Shown here piece by piece: positions 16,451 to 23,297 of a DNA stretch of 23,297 nucleotides. The stretch is from Algoriphagus sp. (lineage in GTDB: Bacteria; Bacteroidota; Bacteroidia; Cytophagales; Cyclobacteriaceae), in contig JALRIY010000010.1 in assembly GCA_023255285.1 (NCBI GenBank), forward strand, positions 1-23,297. Reading direction: 5' to 3'. The notes beneath the pieces are model-generated. The model ran no database searches and was not told the origin of the DNA. It worked only from the letters and a program-made list of their open reading frames with translations. Position 1 is the stretch's first letter. Each line of letters starts with the position of its first letter. Made by a program: the position numbers and the translations under genes.

Positions 16451-16744
16451 CCAACTCAGAAGCGTATCCCATGTCTTCCTTCTCCGTATTTCTTTCCTTA
16501 AATCGCAAAAGCAAAGCGACTAATCAGAGATAAGGTAGTTGGAGGGGCAAGGAAAAAGAACGGGTTGCTTGCCTGATGTAAAAAAATGAGAAAAAACGAA
16601 ACTACTTCTTTCTGTTGGGAGTTTGTTCTTTAAAGTTTAATCAACACCAAAAAAAGAGTTCCCACTACCACCCTCCTCACCTCTCAATCCGAACCAAGTA
16701 ATCTTGGCTTTCATCGCCCCAATAGACCTCTTTTTACCAGTAGT
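16451..16744. other. 294-base gap between the GH3 gene and nos
   Basis: The gap has long A-rich and pyrimidine-rich tracts. A weak hairpin pairs GGCAAG (16546-16551) with CTTGCC (16568-16573) across a 16-base loop, with no T tract after it, so it is not a clear terminator. One imperfect -7 box, TAATCTTG (16699-16706, one mismatch), sits about 39 bases before the nos ATG, without a TTTG at the expected distance. The short frames here (for example a 20-codon one from the ATG at 16471) have no support. Confidence 0.35.
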
Positions 16745-17887
16745 ATGCGTAATTCTTCCCTCTTTGATCAAGCCCAAGCGTTTTTAAATCACTATTATTC
16801 CGAATCTAAAGAGTTGGGTTTAGAAAATAGATTGGAGCTTGTGCAAGCTGAGATTGAACGTACCGGTACGTATAGACTGACCACTAAGGAGCTTGCTTTT
16901 GGGGGAAAGTTGGCTTGGAGAAATAGCAATAGATGCCTGGGTAGGCTATTTTGGAAGACGTTAAAAGTCAGAGATAGGAGAAGCCTCACCACAGTGGAAG
17001 AAGTATTTGCCGATGCCATGGAGCATTTGGAATTCGCAACACAAGGGGGGAAAATCCGATCTACGCTTTCGGTGTATGCGACCAAAGAAGAAGGCAATTG
17101 CCAATTTCGAATTTTAAATAAGCAGTTGATTCGGTTTGCAGGTTATTCCTTGCCCAATGGGGAGCTACTTGGTGATCCGGACTCCATCGAATTTACCAAG
17201 TATTGCCAGTCTTTGGGATGGAAGGGAAAGGGAACAAATTTTGACCTGTTGCCATTATTGATCCAACGTAAGGAAGAACCGGTCCAATGGTTTACGATCC
17301 CAGAAGATAAAGTGCTTCGGGTAAATTTAACCCATCCAGACTACCCCTGGTTTCAAGAACTTGAGCTTCAGTGGTATGCAGTACCAGTGATCTCAGATAT
17401 GCGCCTGGAAATTGGAGGAATATCTTTTCCTTGTGCACCATTTAATGGATGGTACATGTTAACAGAAATTGCTGCTAGGAACTTGGGGGATGTAGGGAGA
17501 TACAATAGGCTGCCTGTAATTGCAAAAAAACTGAAGTTGAATACGCGACAGGTAAAATCACTTTGGAAAGACAAAGCCTTACTAGTACTTCAGGAAGCGG
17601 TGCTCCATTCTTTTCAAGCTCAAGGGGTTGTATTGGTCGATCATCATACCGCGTCAGATCAATTTCTGGAGTTTTGTAAACAGGAAGAATCTAAAGGTAG
17701 GAAGGTGCAAGCAGACTGGGCATGGATTGTTCCCCCAGCGGCGAGCTCAACCTTGGGGGTATTTCATCAAGAATGGGATAATCAAGTGCTTTCTCCCAAT
17801 TTTTATTACCAGCCGGCGGCTTGGGTAGAAGTGGAAAAAGAGTCGAAGGCAACGTCCAGAGTTGGACTGTGCCCTTTTTCGGTTTAA
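16745..17887 (+). CDS. nos: Bacterial nitric oxide synthase, oxygenase domain only
   Basis: NOS oxidises L-arginine to citrulline and nitric oxide with heme and a pterin. At 380 residues this is an oxygenase domain alone, as in Bacillus and Staphylococcus, and must borrow electrons from a separate reductase or flavodoxin. Diagnostic motifs run end to end: WRNSNRCLGRLFW with the heme-thiolate Cys64, WYAVPVISDMRLEIGG, PFNGWYMLTEIAARNLGD with the arginine-binding Glu241, DHHTASDQF (299-307), ADWAWIVPP with Trp325/Trp327, FHQEW (340-344) and NFYYQPAAW. There is no calmodulin site and no N-terminal zinc hook. Ile216 lies where bacterial enzymes carry Ile and mammalian ones Val. Leu239 and Ala243 differ from the Gly usually recalled beside the catalytic Glu. 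It has no operon partner by spacing; uvrA starts 86 bases later. Confidence 0.96.
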   Translation: MRNSSLFDQAQAFLNHYYSESKELGLENRLELVQAEIERTGTYRLTTKELAFGGKLAWRNSNRCLGRLFWKTLKVRDRRSLTTVEEVFADAMEHLEFATQGGKIRSTLSVYATKEEGNCQFRILNKQLIRFAGYSLPNGELLGDPDSIEFTKYCQSLGWKGKGTNFDLLPLLIQRKEEPVQWFTIPEDKVLRVNLTHPDYPWFQELELQWYAVPVISDMRLEIGGISFPCAPFNGWYMLTEIAARNLGDVGRYNRLPVIAKKLKLNTRQVKSLWKDKALLVLQEAVLHSFQAQGVVLVDHHTASDQFLEFCKQEESKGRKVQADWAWIVPPAASSTLGVFHQEWDNQVLSPNFYYQPAAWVEVEKESKATSRVGLCPFSV

Positions 17888-17973
17888 GTATTTCCTGCAG
17901 TGTTCCTCTCCTTGTCGGTTTCCCATTCGTTAAAAAAATTGTACTTTCACCGTTTCCTAATTTTTGCTAACAC

Positions 17974-20805
17974 ATGAGCCAACAGCCTGCGGTACAGGAA
18001 GAATTCATAGAGATTTTTGGTGCTAGAGAGCACAATTTGAAAGATATAGATCTGAAGATTCCACGTAATAAGGTAGTGGTGGTCACTGGATTGAGTGGCA
18101 GTGGGAAGAGTTCTTTAGCCTTTGACACTATTTATGCTGAGGGACAGCGGCGGTACATGGAGAGTTTTTCTGCGTATGCAAGATCTTTCCTTGGCGGAAT
18201 GGAGCGTCCTGATGTGGATAAAATTAATGGACTTTCTCCAGTCATTGCTATTGAGCAAAAAACTACTTCTAAAAATCCTCGATCTACAGTAGGTACGGTC
18301 ACCGAAATCTACGATTTCATGCGTCTTTTATTTGCCAGGGCTGGTGAAGCTTATTCCTACCATACGGGTAAACTGATGATTCGACAGACAGAAGATCAGA
18401 TTTTGGATCAGCTTGTGACCAAATTTGCAGGGAAGAAATTGTATCTCTTGGCACCAGTAGTCAAAGGGAGGAAGGGCCATTACCGTGAGCTATTTGAGCA
18501 GGTACGTAAGCTTGGATTTTCCAAAGTCCGCGTGGATGGAGTTGTTCTAGAAGTTGCACCAAAAATGCAATTAGATCGCTACAAGATTCACGATGTGGAA
18601 ATAGTTATTGACCGAATTGTGGCGGAAGAGAGCGATCGTTTTCGAATCGCTCAATCCCTAAAATCAGCATTGCAACACGGAAAAGGGGTGTTGATGGTGC
18701 GTGAGGAGAGCGGAGAAATCCATTATTTTTCGAAGTATTTGATGGATCCAGAAACAGGTCTCTCTTACGAGGAACCTGCTCCAAATAGTTTTTCCTTCAA
18801 CTCTCCTTATGGGGCTTGCCCTAGCTGTAATGGTCTAGGTGTAATTGAAGAAATAACCCGAGAAAGTATATTTCCAGATCCCACTTTAAGTATTACTCGT
18901 GGAGGAATTGCTCCACTTGGAGAGTACCGGGATATTTGGATTTTTAAAAAAATTGAAGCGTTACTCAAGCACTACAAATGTAGCTTGAGTACCCCGATTA
19001 AGGATCTTCCAGAAGAAGTCATTGATGTTTTGTTGTACGGAGATAAGATTGAGGTGGCGGTGGATTCGGTGAAGTATCCAGGAACTCAATGGAATACAAC
19101 TTTTGAGGGGATTGTTAATTTCCTTCAAAAATACCAAGAAGGTAGTTCCGATAAAATTCAGGACTGGGTGGCAGAATTTACTATTTCCAAGACTTGTCCA
19201 GAATGCCAGGGCTACCGTCTCAAAAAAGAGTCTCTCCACATTAAATTGGACGGTACCCATATCGGGGAGTTGGCAATGCTAGATATTCAAGGGCTGGCAA
19301 ATTGGTTTGAAGGTTTAGAGGAGCGACTGAGCGAGAAGCAGCAACGAATAGGTACTGAGGTGCTGAAAGAAATTCGAAAACGAATTGGGTTTTTGATGGA
19401 TATCGGATTGGATTACCTCTCCTTGAACAGACCCTTGCGCACTCTTTCAGGGGGAGAGGCACAGCGTATCCGCTTGGCTACGCAGATTGGTACGCAGCTG
19501 GTTGGGGTACTTTATATTTTGGATGAACCCAGCATTGGTCTCCATCAACGAGACAATGTGAAATTGATCCAGGCCTTGAAGCGACTTCGAGATTTGGGCA
19601 ACTCTGTGCTGGTGGTTGAGCACGACAAGGACATGATGCTGGAGTCGGACTACATCGTAGATATGGGCCCGGGAGCTGGAAGGCATGGGGGGCATGTAGT
19701 AGCGGCTGGGACTCCAAAGCAACTTTTGCAATCTGATTCGGTGACGGCACGCTACCTTCAAGGAAAGCTGGGATTAGCTATTCCTAGTGCTCGAAGGGTG
19801 GGTACTGGAGAACGACTGGTTTTGAAAGGTGCTTGCGGCAACAATTTGAAAAATGTTCAGGTAGACTTTCCACTGGGAACGTTGATTGTAGTAACAGGGG
19901 TGTCGGGCAGTGGAAAAAGTACATTGATTCACGAAACGCTTTTTCCTATTCTCAACAGAGAGTTTTATCATGCTAAAAAAGAACCTATGCCTTTTGAGTG
20001 CGTAGAAGGGTTAAAGCAATTGGATAAGGTGATTGAAGTGGATCAAAGCCCCATAGGACGAACTCCTAGATCTAATCCAGCTACCTATACCGGCATGTTT
20101 TCAGATATTCGAACCCTGTTTACTGAGCTTCCGGAATCAAAAATTCGCGGGTATAAACCAGGAAGATTTTCTTTCAATGTGAAAGGAGGTCGATGTGAGG
20201 AATGTGAGGGAGCGGGCATGAAATTGGTAGAAATGGATTTTCTTCCAGATGTCCATATTCCTTGCGAGACTTGCAAAGGCAAGCGTTACAATCGAGAAAC
20301 CCTTGAAGTTCGCTTTAAAGGGAAGTCTATTTCAGATGTGCTGGATATGACGGTAGAGCAAGCAGTCGAGTTTTTTGAATACCAACCTAAGATTCTGCGA
20401 AAGATCACTACTTTAAGTGAGGTGGGCTTGGGCTACATCACGCTTGGGCAGCATGCTACTACCCTATCTGGAGGAGAGGCACAACGGGTGAAATTGGCCA
20501 CAGAATTGTCCAAAAAAGATACCGGTAAAACGTTTTATATTTTGGATGAGCCGACTACAGGCTTGCACTTTCAGGACATTGACTTGCTGATGAATGTGCT
20601 CCAGAAATTGGTAGAAAAGGGCAATACCGTCTTGGTGATTGAGCACAATTTGGATGTAATCAAGGTGGCAGATTACCTCATTGATATGGGGCCTGAAGGA
20701 GGAAATAAAGGAGGCACTGTCGTAATTCAAGGAAGCCCTGAACAAGTGGCGGCACACCCGCAAAGTCATACTGGAAGATTCTTGAAACAGGAGCTACATC
20801 GCTAA
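17974..20805 (+). CDS. uvrA: Excinuclease ABC subunit UvrA
   Basis: UvrA finds damaged DNA for nucleotide excision repair and loads UvrB. The 943-residue protein has two ABC modules: Walker A GLSGSGKSS (39-47) and GVSGSGKST (642-650), two LSGGEAQR signatures, and Walker B regions YILDEPSIGLHQRD and YILDEPTTGLHFQD. The C-terminal zinc finger is intact: Cys741, Cys744, Cys764 and Cys767. The first zinc finger of well-studied UvrA proteins, inserted in the first module, is degenerate: its first CxxC pair is replaced by MDPETGLS near 257-264, though CPSC (282-285) and CPEC (408-411) remain. The start ATG has no Shine-Dalgarno sequence. Nothing ties it strictly to nos, but it is the next co-directional gene. 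Confidence 0.98.
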   Translation: MSQQPAVQEEFIEIFGAREHNLKDIDLKIPRNKVVVVTGLSGSGKSSLAFDTIYAEGQRRYMESFSAYARSFLGGMERPDVDKINGLSPVIAIEQKTTSKNPRSTVGTVTEIYDFMRLLFARAGEAYSYHTGKLMIRQTEDQILDQLVTKFAGKKLYLLAPVVKGRKGHYRELFEQVRKLGFSKVRVDGVVLEVAPKMQLDRYKIHDVEIVIDRIVAEESDRFRIAQSLKSALQHGKGVLMVREESGEIHYFSKYLMDPETGLSYEEPAPNSFSFNSPYGACPSCNGLGVIEEITRESIFPDPTLSITRGGIAPLGEYRDIWIFKKIEALLKHYKCSLSTPIKDLPEEVIDVLLYGDKIEVAVDSVKYPGTQWNTTFEGIVNFLQKYQEGSSDKIQDWVAEFTISKTCPECQGYRLKKESLHIKLDGTHIGELAMLDIQGLANWFEGLEERLSEKQQRIGTEVLKEIRKRIGFLMDIGLDYLSLNRPLRTLSGGEAQRIRLATQIGTQLVGVLYILDEPSIGLHQRDNVKLIQALKRLRDLGNSVLVVEHDKDMMLESDYIVDMGPGAGRHGGHVVAAGTPKQLLQSDSVTARYLQGKLGLAIPSARRVGTGERLVLKGACGNNLKNVQVDFPLGTLIVVTGVSGSGKSTLIHETLFPILNREFYHAKKEPMPFECVEGLKQLDKVIEVDQSPIGRTPRSNPATYTGMFSDIRTLFTELPESKIRGYKPGRFSFNVKGGRCEECEGAGMKLVEMDFLPDVHIPCETCKGKRYNRETLEVRFKGKSISDVLDMTVEQAVEFFEYQPKILRKITTLSEVGLGYITLGQHATTLSGGEAQRVKLATELSKKDTGKTFYILDEPTTGLHFQDIDLLMNVLQKLVEKGNTVLVIEHNLDVIKVADYLIDMGPEGGNKGGTVVIQGSPEQVAAHPQSHTGRFLKQELHR

Positions 20806-20872
20806 AAAATAGCTTAAAATCAACCTCATTGCCCTCTTATCAAATTAGAGGGGAATTCTAGGTTGCCATTTT

Positions 20873-20880
20873 TAACTTTG
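20873..20880 (+). promoter_or_regulatory. Predicted -7 box almost touching the histidine kinase start
   Basis: TAACTTTG is a perfect TAnnTTTG box ending six bases before the ATG at 20887. Since transcription normally starts about six or seven bases after this box, the mRNA would begin at or very near the start codon. The -33 match is poor (TTAG at 20845-20848, 24 bases away). A GC-rich hairpin (CCCTCT at 20832-20837 with AGAGGG at 20847-20852) lies just upstream, without a T tract. Confidence 0.4.
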
Positions 20881-20886
20881 CAAAGC

Positions 20887-21942
20887 ATGAACAGAAGTAC
20901 ACTCTATTGGCTATTGCAAGTTTTAGGCTGGGGAAGCTTTGCTTTTGTCAATGTGTTCTTTGCTTCCTTATCTGAAGGAATTTCTTTTCTTCAAACTTGG
21001 TCCTTTGTGGTACTGTCTGCCTACTACCTACTTTCTACCCATGTGTTTAGGGTAGTGATCAAGTCCTTTGGATGGCTTCGACTTCCTGGATACCGATTGC
21101 TTCTGCAGGTAATTTTTTCATTGGGAGGGCTGGCTGTGTCTAACGTCTTGGCTCAGGTGCTGATCAGTCTTGTATTTGGCACGTTTAATCCAGGATCTGA
21201 TTTCAGAGCCTTAGTCATTTCAGTAAATCTTTTTGTCAGTTTCCTTTATTATGGATTTTGGGTACTGCTTTATTTTGTATTTCATTTTTTGGATAATTAC
21301 AACACGACGCTTCGGTACGAGGCTAAAATAAATGAGATCCGTCTCAACCATTTGAAGAGTCAGCTGAATCCACATTTTATATTCAATGCTTTAAATTCGG
21401 TTCGTGCATTGGTGGATGAGGATCCTGGGAAAGCCAAAACAGCAATTACTCGAATCTCAAACATGCTCCGCTTTTCCCTAATGTTGGATAAAAAACAAGT
21501 AATTGATTTTGCTGATGAACTGGCTACGGTGAAGGATTATTTGGCTTTGGAATCCATTCGTTTTGAGGAACGGTTGCATGTAGAATATCACATCGAGGAA
21601 GGAGCTTATGCCTTCAAAATTCCTCCAATGATGCTTCAAACCATCGTAGAAAATGCCATTAAACACGGTATTTCAAATTTGGTAAGAGGGGGAGTAATCG
21701 AAATTAAATGTAGAGAGGGTCTTCAGGAAGAGCTCTATATTCAAGTCAAAAATAGTGGACACTATACCCCAAAGCCGATCAATAAAATAAAGGAAGAGGA
21801 GGTGGGACATGGCTTATACAATACGCAACAACGACTTACCCTTTTGTATGGGGACCAGGCAAGTTTCCGGATTTTTAACTCTGGAAGCGATTTTGTGATT
21901 ACTGAAATAAAAATTCCGAAACAAAGACTTACTTTAGATTAA
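20887..21942 (+). CDS. LytS/YehU-type sensor histidine kinase
   Basis: The protein has 351 residues from the ATG at 20887; the frame can be extended to a TTG at 20863, which is less likely. Four transmembrane helices (about 10-28, 36-58, 70-98 and 108-135) are followed by the His_kinase domain LNHLKSQLNPHFIFNALNSV, with phosphoacceptor His163, and an ATPase region with PPMMLQTIVENAIKHGI (Asn256) and GHGLYNTQQRL. There is no large extracytoplasmic domain, so the signal is probably sensed within the membrane or by another protein. The LytTR response regulator starts 14 bases after the stop and is clearly the partner. In Bacteroidota, targets of these pairs are mostly unknown. Confidence 0.93.
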   Translation: MNRSTLYWLLQVLGWGSFAFVNVFFASLSEGISFLQTWSFVVLSAYYLLSTHVFRVVIKSFGWLRLPGYRLLLQVIFSLGGLAVSNVLAQVLISLVFGTFNPGSDFRALVISVNLFVSFLYYGFWVLLYFVFHFLDNYNTTLRYEAKINEIRLNHLKSQLNPHFIFNALNSVRALVDEDPGKAKTAITRISNMLRFSLMLDKKQVIDFADELATVKDYLALESIRFEERLHVEYHIEEGAYAFKIPPMMLQTIVENAIKHGISNLVRGGVIEIKCREGLQEELYIQVKNSGHYTPKPINKIKEEEVGHGLYNTQQRLTLLYGDQASFRIFNSGSDFVITEIKIPKQRLTLD

Positions 21943-21956
21943 TTAACTCAATCCCT

Positions 21957-22691
21957 ATGAGAGCCTTAGTAATCGATGACGAACGTTTAGCCCGTAAGGA
22001 GCTAATTAATTTATTGAATCAACTGGAAACAGTGGAAGTGGTGGGAGAAGCAGTAAATGTGGATGATGCCAAAGAAAAGATTGATCAATTGCAGCCAGAT
22101 GTGATTTTTTTAGATATTCAAATGCCAGAAAAAACAGGCTTTGACCTGTTGGAGGAGTTGGATAATTTGCCCCATGTCATCTTCACTACTGCTTACGACG
22201 AGTATGCATTAAAGGCTTTTCAAGTCAATGCATTAGATTATTTGCTCAAGCCAATTGAACCGAAGCGATTGGAGGATGCTGTCCAAAAGCTGCTGGGAAA
22301 AATGGATGGAATTGCCAAACGCGAAGAGCAAGAAGGCACCTTCAACCAAAAGAAATTAACCCTAGAGGATCAGGTATTTGTAAAAGATGGAGATCGCTGC
22401 TGGTTTGTTCGCCTGTCCAATGTGCGTCTTTTTGAGTCTGACGGCAATTACATTAAAGTCTATTTTGATAATTTCAAACCGATGATTCACAAGTCCTTGA
22501 ATGCCTTGGACGAGCGCTTGGATGAGAAGTCATTTTTTAGAGCTAGCCGAAAGCACATTATCAACCTAGGCTGGGTAGAAGGGATAGAGCCTTGGTTTAA
22601 TGGTGGACTTGTAGTGACCCTAAAAGGAGGGGATCGCATTGAAGTGAGCCGAAGACAGGCTGCGCGTTTCAAAGAAATGATGAGTTTGTAA
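21957..22691 (+). CDS. LytTR-family response regulator
   Basis: The protein has 244 residues. The receiver domain (1 to about 118) has Asp7/Asp8, the phosphorylated Asp53 in FLDIQMPEKTG, the switch TTAYDEYALKAF and Lys98 in LLKPIEPKRL. A LytTR DNA-binding domain follows (about 135-244), with VFVKDGDRCWFVRLSNVRLF, ESDGNYIKVYF and SFFRASRKHIINL. It should dimerise and bind direct repeats at target promoters after phosphotransfer from the kinase just upstream. The gene is the last of the pair; a 104-base gap with an IS left end follows. Confidence 0.95.
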   Translation: MRALVIDDERLARKELINLLNQLETVEVVGEAVNVDDAKEKIDQLQPDVIFLDIQMPEKTGFDLLEELDNLPHVIFTTAYDEYALKAFQVNALDYLLKPIEPKRLEDAVQKLLGKMDGIAKREEQEGTFNQKKLTLEDQVFVKDGDRCWFVRLSNVRLFESDGNYIKVYFDNFKPMIHKSLNALDERLDEKSFFRASRKHIINLGWVEGIEPWFNGGLVVTLKGGDRIEVSRRQAARFKEMMSL

Positions 22692-22714
22692 AATTATCCA
22701 CAATAATGCTGGTG

Positions 22715-22727
22715 GCTCAAATTGAGC
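22715..22727. repeat. Short palindrome between the LytTR gene and the IS
   Basis: GCTCAA and TTGAGC flank a single A, a perfect 6-bp dyad, 24 bases after the response-regulator stop. There is no T tract, so it is not a simple terminator. It could be a protein-binding site or chance. Confidence 0.3.
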
Positions 22728-22795
22728 GTTGACTAATACTGATAATGCCTGAATAAAGTTGTCACATTTTGTTAGGGATCACAAATCCAAACAAA

Positions 22796-23179
22796 ATGAA
22801 AAACACCTATCAAATTAAGCAACAGCGTCTGTTCAGTGAAGAGCTGCGTAGACAGATTGTCGGACAAATTGAGCGAAAGGAATTCACCATTGCCCAAGTA
22901 ATGCGTGAGTATCAGCTTTCAAAACAAGCAATTTATAATTGGCTTTACCGATATTCGGGTAACTTGAAGAAAGGAATCCGAATCGTTATGGAAAAAGACA
23001 GTCAAGAAAAGACAACCCAAGAGCTCAAAAACCGGATCAAAGAGCTTGAAGCAGCATTAGGTCGAAAATCGCTGGAAGCAGATCTTTTTCGAGTTATCGT
23101 AGATCTTGCCTCCAAGGAGTATGAAACTGATTTAAAAAAAACTTTTGGCGATCAAGTGTCCAAATCACAGCTGAAATGA
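22796..23179 (+). CDS. IS3-family transposase OrfA
   Basis: The protein has 127 residues from the ATG at 22796; an in-frame TTG at 22769 is a poorer start. The N-terminal half is a helix-turn-helix of the transposase-8/IS3 OrfA type (RLFSEELRRQIVGQIE, then FTIAQVMREYQLSKQAIYNW). The segment at about 70-95 (TQELKNRIKELEAALGRKSL) has leucine-zipper-like spacing. This part binds the element's ends. Its stop overlaps the orfB start in ATGA, and an A-rich slippery site lies 13 codons before the stop. Confidence 0.85.
   Translation: MKNTYQIKQQRLFSEELRRQIVGQIERKEFTIAQVMREYQLSKQAIYNWLYRYSGNLKKGIRIVMEKDSQEKTTQELKNRIKELEAALGRKSLEADLFRVIVDLASKEYETDLKKTFGDQVSKSQLK
23134..23140 (+). promoter_or_regulatory. 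Predicted -1 frameshift site of the IS3 element
   Basis: In the orfA reading frame the bases read A AAA AAA, followed by AC: a classic slippery heptamer. The orfB frame, which is -1 relative to orfA, is open from 23131 through to the orfB ATG and on to the window edge. A ribosome slipping here would make the OrfAB fusion transposase, as in IS3 elements studied in other bacteria. No downstream pseudoknot was confirmed. Confidence 0.6.
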
Positions 23180-23297
23180 AACATCCCTATTCATTTACAG
23201 TAAGATCCGCTTGTGAGATTCTTGAAGTTACCCGTCAGGCATACTACAAAAAGCCCGCTGTTAAAGAAGCTCTGGATGGTCATGTGATTCAATTGGT
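23176..23297 (+). CDS. IS3-family transposase OrfB, 5' part only
   Basis: The frame starts at the ATG that overlaps the orfA stop and runs off the window after about 40 codons. The visible residues include SACEILEVTRQAYYKKP, the helix-turn-helix that precedes the DDE integrase core in IS3 OrfB proteins. The catalytic residues lie beyond the window, so whether the element is intact is unknown. It could be produced separately by re-initiation at ATGA or as an OrfAB fusion by frameshifting. Confidence 0.8.
   Translation, partial: MKHPYSFTVRSACEILEVTRQAYYKKPAVKEALDGHVIQL

Larger units (their letters stand above)
22750..23297 (+). mobile_element. IS3-family insertion sequence, left part, cut by window edge
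   Basis: The element is recognised from orfA, overlapping orfB and a frameshift site. The left tip is not fixed. Insertion sequences of this family begin with TG; the TG at 22750 opens a stretch (TGAATAAAGTTGTCACATTT) resembling the terminal CATTTTGTT motif remembered for IS150-like elements, but TG at 22732, 22740 or 22746 is also possible. The right end and the target duplication lie outside the window. Confidence 0.6.

Noticed and set aside
16188..16514. 108-codon minus-strand open frame across the end of the GH3 gene
   Set aside because: It is antisense to conserved GH3 sequence and has no recognisable protein features.
19447..19761. 104-codon minus-strand open frame inside uvrA
   Set aside because: Antisense to the conserved ABC signature and Walker B region; composition is that of a shadow frame.
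1..23297. Search by eye for CRISPR arrays, tRNA or rRNA genes, toxin-antitoxin pairs and phage genes
   Set aside because: None seen. The only mobile DNA is the partial IS3 element at the right edge.

Overview
The window looks like a chromosomal segment from a member of the Bacteroidota, most likely a cytophagal relative such as the Cyclobacteriaceae/Algoriphagus group. This rests on family content and on expression signals, not on a database match. There is a GldJ-type gliding lipoprotein of the sulfatase-modifying-factor fold. Start codons have A-rich upstream sequence and almost no Shine-Dalgarno motifs. Several intergenic gaps carry the Bacteroidota promoter box TAnnTTTG.

Layout. Positions 1-1400: a strong bidirectional terminator, then gldJ on the minus strand. 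1624-5049: mfd, also minus. 5087-6153: a stand-alone heme-copper oxidase subunit III gene overlapping a SRPBCC-fold gene, both plus. 6143-6622: a Fur-family regulator on minus, divergent from a secreted double-DTG aspartyl protease with a PDZ domain (6765-8015). 8116-9920: a lemA / cytoplasmic TPM / secreted Gly-rich TPM (YgcG-like) cluster. 9923-10438: recX on minus, divergent from tpiA (10508-11269), which ends in a clear terminator. 11345-16450: a tight co-directional run of prmA, a 61-residue membrane peptide, recJ, lptB and a bacterial GH3-family enzyme. 16745-17887: a complete nitric oxide synthase oxygenase domain with no reductase. 17974-20805: uvrA. 20887-22691: a LytS/YehU-type histidine kinase and its LytTR response regulator. 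22750-23297: the left part of an IS3-family insertion sequence, cut by the window edge, with a canonical frameshift heptamer.

How the genes fit together. Most are housekeeping genes: repair (mfd, uvrA, recJ, recX), glycolysis (tpiA), ribosomal protein methylation (prmA) and LPS export (lptB). The accessory interest lies in the NOS gene beside uvrA, the GH3 enzyme directly abutting lptB, and the LemA/TPM cluster. I see no CRISPR array, tRNA, rRNA, prophage or recognisable defence island. I do not claim a wholly new system. The best candidate for a second look is the orphan bacterial NOS with unusual residues beside its catalytic glutamate, sitting upstream of uvrA.
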